Shown here: positions 10,094-19,140 of the stretch, in pieces
Position numbering within the stretch: the first letter of the stretch is position 1
Layout: each line of letters begins with the position of its first letter
Assembly (NCBI GenBank): GCA_963989385.1
Contig: OZ022501.1
Span: 88,458,979-88,522,978, forward strand
DNA: 64,000 nt
From: Ctena decussata
Lineage: Eukaryota; Mollusca; Bivalvia; Lucinida; Lucinidae
Direction of reading: 5' to 3'
Position numbers and translations under genes: made by a program
Notes under the pieces: generated by a model
Told to the model about the DNA's origin: nothing
What the model saw: only the letters and a program-made list of their open reading frames with translations
The model's database searches: none

Positions 10094-11188
10094 ATGTCCC
10101 AAGGAAGAGGAAAAAGGAACGGAAAAAGTGGACGCTCTCCAGAAAAGTCAACATCACTTACAGACGTAGAAGATATGGACACCAACAAACTATGTGAGAT
10201 AAGTAACAAACTTTCTGATATCCTCTCTGTCCTCCAAGACTTAACGAAAGTGATAAAAGAATCCCCAGTCATCACGAAATCCGCAGATGTCGTTCCAGTA
10301 CCAGTTATAAACGATATCTCCCAATCGTTGAAAGATTTAACAAACTCCTTTACAAATAAGCAAGCCCCTCAAGTTACGGATTTGTCCTCATCGTCGCTTT
10401 CAGAAACAGAGGCACTAAAAGTAAAGGGACAAATCGCAAACGTTTGGGAATTTAAAATAGAGAGGAGAAAAGAAGCCTACTGGAACTATGTCAAGAATAA
10501 GGGGCACAAGGACACCTATACAAAATGGATCAACAGTGATAAGATTGTTATACCAAAGTATCTACAAAGAAAGCAATTTAATAATGAGCACCCTGAACAA
10601 CAAAAACTACTAGAGGCGGCAGTTCTACACGATTTTAAAACTGAAATAGACCTACAAGAACTACGCGCGACACAACAGATGGAAAAAGTACAGAAAATAG
10701 ATAACGATATGGAAACACTCTTCAAGCAAAAAAGTAGTGGTCCTGTAACAGCACTACTTATGGAAATGTGGAAAGCACAGGCTGATCAAAATCAAAAGAT
10801 ATCACACAGACGATGGCTAAAAAATGAGACATGGCTAAATAATTATGAAGAAACTTTTAAACAAACGCATTTAAACAAAAGCCCTTACTTTAAGATCCAA
10901 ACAGAACAACAACCATCATATGCGGACATGGCAGCCAGACCCAAAAAGAAAACACTAGTCCCCAGATCAACAAAAGATATCGAAGACACACAACAGAAAC
11001 AACAAGGTAACCTAGATTCAATCCAGGCGCTACTTACACAAGTACAGTCCCAACTCAACAATCAGGAACAGAAAAGAAATGATGCGAAACCAAGGAGAAC
11101 AACTGCACGGCGAAATAAACCACAGAACAACCCTACCATTAGTCAACCAATTACTTTACATTCAGACAATGAGGATTATTTTTATTGA
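10094..11188 (+). CDS. PLE-1c ORF1 (364 aa)
   Basis: Intact ORF starting at the first ATG after the unit junction and ending in TGA (11186-11188). The protein is hydrophilic and highly charged. It has a basic N-terminus (GRGKRNGKSGR), an amphipathic Leu-rich segment at about residues 27-56 that could form a coiled coil, a Gln/Glu-rich helical central part (residues about 180-215), and a very basic C-terminal region near residue 330 (KPRRTTARRNK). There is no zinc finger, RT or protease motif. ORF1-like proteins upstream of RT occur in some PLEs, and RNA binding is the usual guess. The stop is in the same frame as ORF2, and no other stop lies between them. A likely relative is the remnant at 1,684-2,310. 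Confidence 0.85.
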   Translation: MSQGRGKRNGKSGRSPEKSTSLTDVEDMDTNKLCEISNKLSDILSVLQDLTKVIKESPVITKSADVVPVPVINDISQSLKDLTNSFTNKQAPQVTDLSSSSLSETEALKVKGQIANVWEFKIERRKEAYWNYVKNKGHKDTYTKWINSDKIVIPKYLQRKQFNNEHPEQQKLLEAAVLHDFKTEIDLQELRATQQMEKVQKIDNDMETLFKQKSSGPVTALLMEMWKAQADQNQKISHRRWLKNETWLNNYEETFKQTHLNKSPYFKIQTEQQPSYADMAARPKKKTLVPRSTKDIEDTQQKQQGNLDSIQALLTQVQSQLNNQEQKRNDAKPRRTTARRNKPQNNPTISQPITLHSDNEDYFY

Positions 11189-13498
11189 AGACAGCACAAG
11201 CACAGAAACATTGACTTAGAAAAAGCTAACCTGGCGGAAACAAACAATGGTAAGAAAACTGTCAAAATATTTAATCTTTCTAGTCGAAAATTATCGAAAT
11301 CAGAAATATCTGTCTTGCTGAAGGGTCTTAAGTTTACCCCTACCCCAGATAAAAGTAACAACAAGCAACTTCCAAATGATATTGCAGAATTCCACAGAAA
11401 ACTGAAACTTAGAGAATTCTTTTACACAAATGATAACATAGAACAGGATGATTCTTTAGTAAGAAACAAAAGTTATTTTGAACCATCAAAAGGGAGAAAC
11501 CCGATGCTTGATGAATACATAAACATAACAAAAGTAATACCAAATAGGCCAACGCAAAGAAAACCCTCGTTTAATGTAACCCGTAATGAAAGACAAGCAG
11601 TTAAAAATTTATCAAATGAAAAGTCAATAATCATAAAAGAGGCAGATAAAGGCGGTGGTATTGTCATCATGGATACCGAATTTTACAAAAGAAAAATATT
11701 AGATATGTTAAATGATAATTCTTTTTATAGGCAAGTTGACAGCCAATGCACAAAGGAGACAATGAAAAAAATTAGAAACGTTATTAAATTGGCAAAAGAT
11801 ATAACACGCCATGAAATAAATTACTTACTAGATTTTGATTGCAAAACAAGTCTTTTTTATGGCTTACCTAAGATACATAAAAGCAAACTTATTAAAGATG
11901 AATGCAACAAAATTAATAGTGAATATCTGGAGTTACCAGACCCAGAGGATCTCAAATTCCGACCAATAGTAGCCGGTCCTGCGTGCGAGACACATCGTCT
12001 CAGTAACTTAATTGATATTTTACTGAAACCAAATATTCAAAAAGTAAAAAGTCACATTAGAGACGATATTGACTTCCTTTCACATATTCCAACAACTGTG
12101 CCACAAGATACCCTTTTAGTTTCATTTGATGTCGTAAACCTTTATACGAATATTTCTCATGAATTAGGTCTTAGAGCCATTGACTTTTGGTTGTCAAAAC
12201 ATCCAGAACTAATACACAAACGGTTTTCAAAAGAATTCATAATTGAGTCAATAAAGACAATTCTCGAAAATAATAACTTCTCATTCAATGACGTAATGTA
12301 TAATCAAATTAGGGGAACGGCGATGGGAACAAAATTTGCGCCAACATATGCCACCCTTGTACTAGCTTATTTAGAGGAAACATTATACTCGCAAATAGAA
12401 ATAAACTATGGTACAGATTTCTCTAGTTATATCAAAGAAAACTGTAAACGGTTCCTAGATGATTGCTTCATTTTTTGGACCAGAGGCAAAGCCGATTTGA
12501 CAAAGTTCCATTTGATTTTGAATGAATTACACCCAGATCTCAAATTTACCATAGAATATAGCGACGAAAAACTTCCTTTTTTGGATATATTATTAATAAA
12601 AACAAACACACACTTAAATACTGATATACATTTCAAGGAAACCGATTCCAAGCAATACCTTAATTTTCACTCATGCCACCCCAAACATACCAAGACAAGT
12701 ATTCCATATAATTTGGCCAGAAGAATTTGTACTATCGTTTCAAATAGCAATGTACGGCAAAGAAGATTATCAGAATTACAAACTGCTTTACAGAAACGTA
12801 ACTATCCAGAAACACTTATATCACAGGGCATCAAAAAGGCTTTATCAATACCACGTAATGAACTACTTATCCTACCCACCAAGAGCGACGAGGAAGTTAT
12901 TCCTTACGTCTCGACGTATAACCCAAATAGTACAGAAATGTATGGCATTTTGAAGAATAATTTTCATCTTCTAACGGCTGATCAAACAATGTATAAGGCA
13001 CTTTCAGGTACAAAAATAATAAAAAGTAAACAACAACCTCCAAACCTCAAGAAACTAATCACTAAAGCAAAATTTACAGATAATTGTACAAGCACTACAC
13101 ATTTTGTATCAAAATGCAATCGCCCCAATTGCGGACTTTGTGAATGTTTAGACGAAGGTAACTCCTTTAACTTTAATGGTAAAATATATTATATTAATGA
13201 AACTATGTCTTGTGACGTAAGAAATGTTATTTACGCCATAACCTGTAATGGATTTAAAGAATATTACATAGGACAAACAGGTGATAAACTTCGCACGAGA
13301 AGAACCGTACACGCGCAACAAATACGAGACCCTTCAACAAGACAGATACCTTTAAGTGAACATATAGACAATTGCAGCACAATTAATCCAAAGTTTCGAA
13401 TGTTTCCCTTTTTCAAAATGCGTACTGAAAGTATTTCTGCCAGGTTAGCAAAGGAAAAATATTTTATTAACTGTTTCAAGCCTAAATTAAATGCGTAA
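11189..13498 (+). CDS. PLE-1c ORF2: reverse transcriptase + GIY-YIG endonuclease
   Basis: Open for 769 codons from the base after the ORF1 TGA to TAA at 13496-13498. The conserved N-terminus (NLSSRKLSKSE, LLKGLKFTPTP) starts by 11,273 and has no ATG before about 11,502, so a simple AUG start would lose conserved sequence. Domains: NTE with KEADKGGGIVIMD (near 11,638), SLFYGLPKIHKSK, RPIVAGPACETHRLSN, RT motif A SFDVVNLYTNISH (12,120), motif B TAMGTKFAPTYATL (12,320), catalytic FLDD (12,452), KLPFLDILLIK, knuckle CNRPNCGLC (13,114), GIY-YIG VIYAITC...YYIGQTG (13,225-13,283) and KPKLN. It differs from relatives by Trp to Cys (ENCKRFLDD) and Cys to Phe (CNGFKEYY), which may impair it. Expression by readthrough of the TGA is possible. 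Confidence 0.93.
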   Translation, partial: RQHKHRNIDLEKANLAETNNGKKTVKIFNLSSRKLSKSEISVLLKGLKFTPTPDKSNNKQLPNDIAEFHRKLKLREFFYTNDNIEQDDSLVRNKSYFEPSKGRNPMLDEYINITKVIPNRPTQRKPSFNVTRNERQAVKNLSNEKSIIIKEADKGGGIVIMDTEFYKRKILDMLNDNSFYRQVDSQCTKETMKKIRNVIKLAKDITRHEINYLLDFDCKTSLFYGLPKIHKSKLIKDECNKINSEYLELPDPEDLKFRPIVAGPACETHRLSNLIDILLKPNIQKVKSHIRDDIDFLSHIPTTVPQDTLLVSFDVVNLYTNISHELGLRAIDFWLSKHPELIHKRFSKEFIIESIKTILENNNFSFNDVMYNQIRGTAMGTKFAPTYATLVLAYLEETLYSQIEINYGTDFSSYIKENCKRFLDDCFIFWTRGKADLTKFHLILNELHPDLKFTIEYSDEKLPFLDILLIKTNTHLNTDIHFKETDSKQYLNFHSCHPKHTKTSIPYNLARRICTIVSNSNVRQRRLSELQTALQKRNYPETLISQGIKKALSIPRNELLILPTKSDEEVIPYVSTYNPNSTEMYGILKNNFHLLTADQTMYKALSGTKIIKSKQQPPNLKKLITKAKFTDNCTSTTHFVSKCNRPNCGLCECLDEGNSFNFNGKIYYINETMSCDVRNVIYAITCNGFKEYYIGQTGDKLRTRRTVHAQQIRDPSTRQIPLSEHIDNCSTINPKFRMFPFFKMRTESISARLAKEKYFINCFKPKLNA

Positions 13499-13579
13499 CA
13501 TGTATGTATATGAAAATAACGGCAAATAACGCTAAATAACGTCACGTGGCAGTTAACGTACGTGACGACGTTACTATTG

Positions 13580-13633
13580 CTATGCAACAGTCCTGACGAG
13601 CTGAGCGAAACGCGTTGACACTTTTTTGCATAG
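13580..13633 (+). ncRNA. Hammerhead ribozyme, PLE-1c (right pseudo-LTR)
   Basis: Same structure as at 9925-9978: core CTGACGA at 13593-13599, stem II GC-TGA-GC, GAAA at 13607-13610, stem III ACGCGT, H17 = T at 13616. Stem I is GTC/GAC plus CTATGCA/TGCATAG. Cleavage here and at 9961 would excise 3,655 nt containing both ORFs. Confidence 0.88.
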
Positions 13634-13714
13634 TTTTATTTTAATAAATCTAAACATGTAACGTCAAACCTTACTTTATTTATTTATCTATCGTTCCGGG
13701 TATATTTTATACCC

Positions 13715-13716
<2 letters not shown>

Positions 13717-13797
<81 letters not shown>
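13717..13797. repeat. Microsatellite (TC)n then (TA)n
   Basis: About 17 TC units then about 23 TA units between the end of PLE-1c and the 3' end of PLE-4. Confidence 0.96.
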
Positions 13798-13799
<2 letters not shown>

Positions 13800-13844
13800 C
13801 GAAAACACTCTGTGGATGCATAAATATATTTGATATATTTTATT

Positions 13845-13899
13845 CCTAATTATGACTAACCGGTTTCATGAATTTAATCAATTGTCAAAGTCTTTTAGG
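13845..13899 (-). ncRNA. Variant hammerhead-like motif with U3/A8 core (PLE-4)
   Basis: On the minus strand: CCTA (13899-13896), AAA, GACT (13892-13889), core TTGACAA (13888-13882), stem II TGA...TCA, GAAA (13867-13864), palindromic stem III ACCGGT, H17 = T (13858), AGTC (13857-13854), ATAAT, TAGG (13848-13845). Stem I pairs perfectly in two blocks. Core positions 3 and 8 are U and A instead of C and G, and 10.1/11.1 are U.U, as in PLE-3. Activity is unknown. Confidence 0.6.
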
Positions 13900-14009
13900 A
13901 ACTACACCGTTAACTGAGTTGTAACAATAATAACGTTATGTTGCTAAGGAAGTTAACGTAACGTAACGTTATCAACTTCTTTCCGGTTAATTTATGATGT
14001 GTAATGCAT

Positions 14010-16443
14010 TTAAAGCAGGGAATTGAGTTTAGGTAAAAACGTTCGAATAAAGAACTTCTCTTTTTCTTTCCTTTTAATTATGCTTTCGGTTTTCATTTGA
14101 AAAAAAGGAAATATAAAATATTTCGGTTCCTTATCACAGCATTCAGCAATATGTTCACTAACAGGTATTTTCCGAGGTTCCGGGACTCTTATATGTTGGT
14201 TATGGAGAGTTACTCTTTTTCGCAGATTATAGGTTTCCCCTATATACGTTTCATTGAAACCCCGACATATTATTACATATATAACGTTTGTTGCTTTGCA
14301 AGTCATATTATCATTAACCTTAAAACTTTTATTATTCTTAAACGATACAGTTGATCCTTCCATAAAATGTTTGCATGAACCGCATCTTGGCTCTGCGCAT
14401 TTTGTAACTCTGAATTCACCTACTTGCTGGCTCGTAAGTTTTGCTTTTGTCAATAAACGTTTTCGATTTGGTAGTTGGCGTTTGCTTTTCAAGAAAATTT
14501 TGTCTTTAAAGATTTTATGCAGTTCATTATTTATGCTGTTTCATTTCCGTGAAAATTTCAGGGTTGTATGAATTAAATGTTGCAACATATGGTATTACAT
14601 CAGAATCCTTTGAATGTTCTGGTTTCTTAAGTAGGTCATTTCGATCAAGCGATTTTACTTTTTCGGTGGCATCCTCAATTAGTTTTAATGGGTATTTTCG
14701 TTGTGACAAGAACGTTTTTAATTCGTCAAATCGCTGAAGTAAAACTGCTTCTTCCGACACAATAGTTTTCAGTCGTCTGACTAAATTGTAGGGTATACTA
14801 TTCCTTGTATGTTTAGGGTGACATGATGTATATAGAAGATACTGTTTTGAATCTGTGGGCTTATAAAATATATCTGTTTGTATTTTGCCAGCTTTCTCGG
14901 TTGGCCATATGTTGTCTGTATCTTGATTATTTGTAATCTTAGTTGTTTCCAACTATGGTTTTGGGGCTGGATTTGGATTTTGATTGTTTCAGTTCCTGGT
15001 CTTTGCATACTTTTTACTTTTATTTATTACCATTGTGTCTAAAAACGATAGATTTGAATCGTTCTTATCAATTGTGTACTTTATACTAGGGTGTAAAGAA
15101 TTCAGTGCCCTGTAAAATATATCTAAATCGTCCTCCGATCTTGTAAAGAGAATAAAGCAATCATCAGGAAATCGTTTGAAATGATCTTGAACGTATTGCT
15201 TGAATTCAAAGTCGAAGTCTTCTTCAAGCTGGACATACCAATTTTCTTCAAGATGCGCAAGGACCAGTGTGGCGTATATTGGGGCAAATTTTGTTCCCAT
15301 CGGTGTTCCCTTGGTCTGTAAATAATAAGTGTCATTGAAATTAAAATAGTTATTTTCCAAGATAAATTTAATTCCGTCTAAAATAAAAGATTTGTTTATC
15401 CTTGAAGGTAATTCATGAGGGTATTCTTCTAACCAATACCGTAAGGCTTTTAGACCTAGATCGTGTGGGACGTTTGTGTAGAGACTTTCTACATCAAAAG
15501 ATACTAAAATTGTTTCAGGGCTAACTGCTGTAGGCAGTTTTGATAAAACATCTGCTGAGTCCTTAATGAAACTCTTGACATGTTTAGTATAGGGTTGTAA
15601 TAATATATCTATTAGATTGCTTAACCTATGCGTTTCACAAATAGGCCCTGCCACTATTGGTCTGAAAGTGAGATTTACTGGTGCTTTTAGCTCTACGTAA
15701 TTTTTATCTGATATACCACACGCTTCATTTATATCTCTGCATTTATATATTTTTGGTAGGCCATAGAAATTGCTTTCTTTATTATCAAAATTAGTCAAAT
15801 AGTCAAATTCTTTTTCAGTCAGATTTGATTCATATTTATCTAAATATTTTGTGTAAGATTTCATTATACCTTTGTGAGGGGTTTCATCAAGGACCTTGTA
15901 GTAGTCTGCGTTTGAAAGCATCGTCTCAATTTGAGTTTGGTAGAATGTTTTGTCCATAATAACAGTGGCGCCACCTTTATCTGCTTCCTTAATAATAATG
16001 GTTTCGTCCTCTGTCAATGAGTTTATTGCGTCACGTTGTGATTTTGATAAATTATGTTTGATACTTGACTTTTTGTTTGCAGTAAGGGGGATATCTGAAA
16101 TATTTCGAATAAACGTTTCTAAATCCTTGTCCCTACCTTTAAGTGGTATCCAGTTTGTCTTGTTTCGTACAATAGATTCATCTGTGTTCGATTCAATACC
16201 CTCAAAATATTCTGTTAATCGGATTTTCCTTGTGAATTCCATGATGTCTTCATTAAGCTCTTGTATGTTCGGTTTTGTAGGTGTAGGTGTAAATTTTAAG
16301 CCTTTTACTAAAAGATTTATTTCGTTATGAGTAAGCTTTCTAGATGATAAATTGACAATTTGAATATCTGGTTTGTTTGCTACCTTCTTTGGTTTTGTCG
16401 GTTGCCCCAGTACAAAAATCATTAGATTCGTAATTTGCTTCAT
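14010..16443 (-). pseudogene. PLE-4: Penelope-like ORF2 with insertion and frameshift
   Basis: Minus-strand ORF2 covering NLSSRKLTHNEI, LVKGLKFTPTP (near 16,300), KEADKGGATVIMD (near 15,980), FYGLPKIYK, RPIVAGPICETHRLSN, motif A LVSFDVESLYTNVPH (near 15,500), motif B TKGTPMGTKFAPIYATL (near 15,290), the catalytic box, SFLDTMVINKSKK, CAEPRCGSC and a GIY-YIG nuclease (VIYVIICRGFNETYIGET; LPKLN). Three lesions are visible. The catalytic motif reads FPDD instead of F/YLDD. A 114-bp repeat insertion at 14,896-15,010 splits the thumb. A frameshift lies near 14,530. Cys to Phe in CRGF also departs from the family. Sequence is closest to PLE-3. No ORF1 is seen upstream, where PLE-2b's 3' end begins. 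Confidence 0.92.
14896..15010 (+). mobile_element. R1-family 3'-end insertion in PLE-4
   Basis: Bases from CTCGGTTGGCC to GGTCTTTGCATA interrupt the PLE-4 frame between NKSKK and AGKIQTDIFYK. The same stretch occurs, inverted, at about 31,870-32,000. Short AAAG-like direct repeats flank it. Only the 3' part of the repeat is present, as in a 5'-truncated retroposon. Confidence 0.8.
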
Positions 16444-16527
16444 ACATGTTGTTTCTGTAAGTATTTGGGGATTTATATATAAACAAAGTATAAAATGACT
16501 TCACATGCTCCTTTTTTAAAATTGAAT

Positions 16528-16580
16528 TGTCACATAAACAAACGCGTTTCGTTAAACAACTCTTCAGTGTTAAAGTGACA
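16528..16580 (-). ncRNA. Hammerhead ribozyme (PLE-2b pseudo-LTR)
   Basis: On the minus strand: TGTCAC (16580-16575), TTT, AACA (16571-16568), core CTGAAGA (16567-16561), stem II GTT-GTTT-AAC, GAAA (16550-16547), palindromic stem III ACGCGT, H17 = T (16541), TGTT, TAT, GTGACA (16533-16528). Both stem I helices are perfect, so this is the best copy of the PLE-2 ribozyme. Confidence 0.87.
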
Positions 16581-16699
16581 TTAAAATGGCGGCGTTGGCT
16601 CTTAGCAACAGTTTATGACGTAACGTCATATGAATTCTATTCTGTTCTATTCTATTCTAAATTATATGACACCATAATGCTGGCAGATGTTTAATATTA

Positions 16700-18750
16700 A
16701 TATAAATTATTTAATGTAGGCTTAAAACATTTGATAAAGTAATTTTCTTTATTTAACCTAGCGGAAGCGCTCACAGTACTAAGTTTGAAAAATAGAAACA
16801 TTTGGAATTTCGGCTTCGTGTTACAACATTCATCTAAATGCGCACTTAATGGTATCATTCTTGTCGAGGGGTCTCGTGTCTGTTGGGCGTGTATGGTGCG
16901 TCTTGTTCTCAGTTTTCCGCCTATGTAGTATTCTCCACACCAATTGCATGTTATTACATATTAAACGTTTTGTACATAACATGACATATTGTCATTTACA
17001 TAAAATATTTTCCCTTTGAAATTGTATAAATTTGGGGGGGGGGGGTCGGGTGGTGCGATGGTGCTGTGCAAAATTTCCAGTGCCGGGGCGTCCTACTGAT
17101 TTGGAACATTGTAGGGCAAGGGCCTTCTGTGCTTGCAGTAGGATCGGGTGGGGGTTGTTTGGACATTTTTCTCTCGTCTATCATTTCTCTTCTTTCTCCC
17201 TCTCTTTGGGAGACGGCCCAATATAGACTGAAATACTGCCTCAAATGGCCGTTAAACCCAAATCAACCAACCAACCAACCAACCAACCAATGTATGATTT
17301 TCATTCTATTATATGTTGACACAACGATCAATTGTTTCTACCGCCTTTTGTTATTTTAAATCTTTGGGGATTTAATGTTGAATTTGTAAAACTGGCTTAA
17401 GTTGAAAGTATTTTTAAGTTGGCGGTTAGCGTTTACTTTTTATGAGATTTGTGTCTTTGAGAGCGTTTCTCATTGTGTTATCATTCATTAATATTGGTAA
17501 GTTATTTTGCATTACACCAAATATCTCTGGATTTTTTGGATTGATGGTAAGTTTTGCAATCTTAAATTTCTAACTTTCTTTTCGGAAACAATAGTGCAAA
17601 TTCGTCTTGCCAGATTATATGGTATACTTCGTTTCGTGTGACTTGGGTGACAGGATGTAAAGTTGAGATATTGCTTTGTATCCGTTTCTTTGTGAAATAT
17701 ATCAGTGCTTAACATAGAATTTTGCTTTATTACCAATATGTCTAAGAAAGGCAATTTTTGTTTATTCATTTCTATCGTAAAATTTATGTCCTTGTGTAAG
17801 TTATTTAGAATTTGGTGAAAGCTATTGAGTTCGTCATACCATTTTGTCCATAAGATAAAACAATCGTCAAGGTAACGCTTCCATTTTACCTTTACACAGT
17901 CTGAAAATTGTTGGTCTGATTCTGACAGTTATATATATAGTTTTTCTTCCAAGTAGCCAAGGACAAGTGTGGCACATGTTGGAGCACATTTTGTTCACAT
18001 GGCTGTTCCCCTAATTTGATTATAAAATTTTCCGTCGAATTTGAAATTATTATTTTCCAATATTGTTTTAATGCCTTCTAAAATAAATGATTTTGAAAAT
18101 TGTTTGTGACTTAATTCAGGATATTTATTCAGCCAAAGTTCAATTGCTTCTATCCCAAGTGAATGGGAAATGTTTGTGTAAAGGTTAGTTACATCAAATG
18201 AGACTAAAATTGCATTTTTGTCTGTTTTATTCGGTATGTATGAAAGGAAATCTATGTCGTCTCGTACGTAGCTTTTAATGTGCTTTATAAAGGGTTTCAA
18301 TATAATGTCAATGAGGTTATTTAGTCTATGTGTCTCACAGACTGGTCCTGCTACAATTGGTCTAAACTTTAAATCCAGTGGATCAATAAGCTTTAAAACG
18401 TCTGTGTTTGTTTTCAGACATTGTTCCTTTATAAGTTTGCTTGTGTGGATTTTAGGTAGTCCATAAAATGAACTTGTCTTTGGTTCTAAATCAAGTAAAT
18501 AATTTATTTCGTGTCTTGTTATGTCTTCACTTTCCTTTATTAAAGCTCGTTTTTTTTTCAAAAAGTTGTTTCGGAGCAGTCATCCTTAGTTAGTTTATAA
18601 AAGGTATCATCCTCTAGCATTTCGAGCATTTTGCTTTTATAGTATCCTATGTTCATTATTACTATTCCACCCCCACCCCCCACTTGTCTGCTTCTTTAAT
18701 TATTATTGATGAATCATTTTTACTTGTCAATACGCTTGCGTTCTATAAGG
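16700..18750 (-). pseudogene. PLE-2b: decayed, SINE-interrupted PLE copy
   Basis: Minus-strand relative of PLE-2a. From high to low coordinates: KEADK box (near 18,690, with a poly-C expansion), FYGLPKIHTSK, RPIVAGPVCETHRLNN, motif A LVSFDVTNLYTNISH (near 18,200), then motif B with TGA at 17,997-17,995 where Gly is expected. Next come a frameshifted palm, LPFLDILVIKQN (near 17,760), a deletion after RNLRLQ, a SINE-like insertion at about 17,030-17,300, and the GIY-YIG domain (YYIGGKLRTRRTIHAQQ, KPTLN) to about 16,700. The 5' end is truncated at about 18,750 against another PLE 3' end. The motif-B stop and the adjacent Phe to Cys change are shared with PLE-2a. Confidence 0.88.
17030..17300 (+). 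mobile_element. SINE-like insertion in PLE-2b
   Basis: Interrupts the sequence between the knuckle and GIY-YIG codons. It starts after a G-run and ends with GACTGAAATACTG, GGCCGTTAAACCC and an (AACC)n tail at 17,266-17,290, the 3' tail shared by the SINEs at 46-59 kb. Imperfect 11-bp direct repeats (TGTATAAATTT and TGTATGATTTT) flank it. A tRNA-like head is not clear. Confidence 0.65.
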
Positions 18751-18787
18751 TTAATAAATATATAAAGAGAGACTGAATCATTAAACA

Positions 18788-18850
18788 GTGTGAATTTGTT
18801 TATAACAACTAAGCGCTTTCGGCTTTACGCCTTCATCAGAGTTCAAACAC
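18788..18850 (-). ncRNA. Hammerhead-like motif at 3' end of an upstream PLE
   Basis: On the minus strand: ACT (18842-18840), core CTGATGA (18839-18833), stem II GGC-GTAAA-GCC with one extra A, GAAA (18820-18817), palindromic stem III AGCGCT, H17 = T (18811), AGT (18810-18808). GTTT/AAAC and GTGTG/CACAC can extend stem I. Same family as 3,411-3,490, with about 20 further matching bases after it. It marks a PLE end abutting the truncated PLE-2b. Confidence 0.65.
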
Positions 18851-19140
18851 ACTCACACATACATGCTAAAGCAAAAACTATACAGATACAGCATACACAC
18901 AAATGACGAAAAAATCACTAAAATGCTTAGAATGCTCAACACAGTATTTGCAAAACAAAACTACATAATAACAATGATTACTCTATTAAAACATATTTAC
19001 ATAAAAAAAACATTTGAAATGCCCTTATCGGGCGCATAGAATCAAAAGCTTGCCAGCGAGAAAATGGCATCGCTCTCTTCAATCCTTACGTAACTGATTA
19101 CAATAAAGACACAGCTACAAACGGAAGAGTAAGGCACATT
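18850..19140. other. No gene recognised
   Basis: AC-rich sequence upstream of the hammerhead-like end. No nuclease codons of the corresponding PLE are visible. Confidence 0.4.

Noticed and set aside
7017..13717. True LTR retrotransposon because of the long direct repeat
   Set aside because: The repeat includes nuclease coding sequence, and the RT is Penelope-type with GIY-YIG; no protease, RNase H or integrase.
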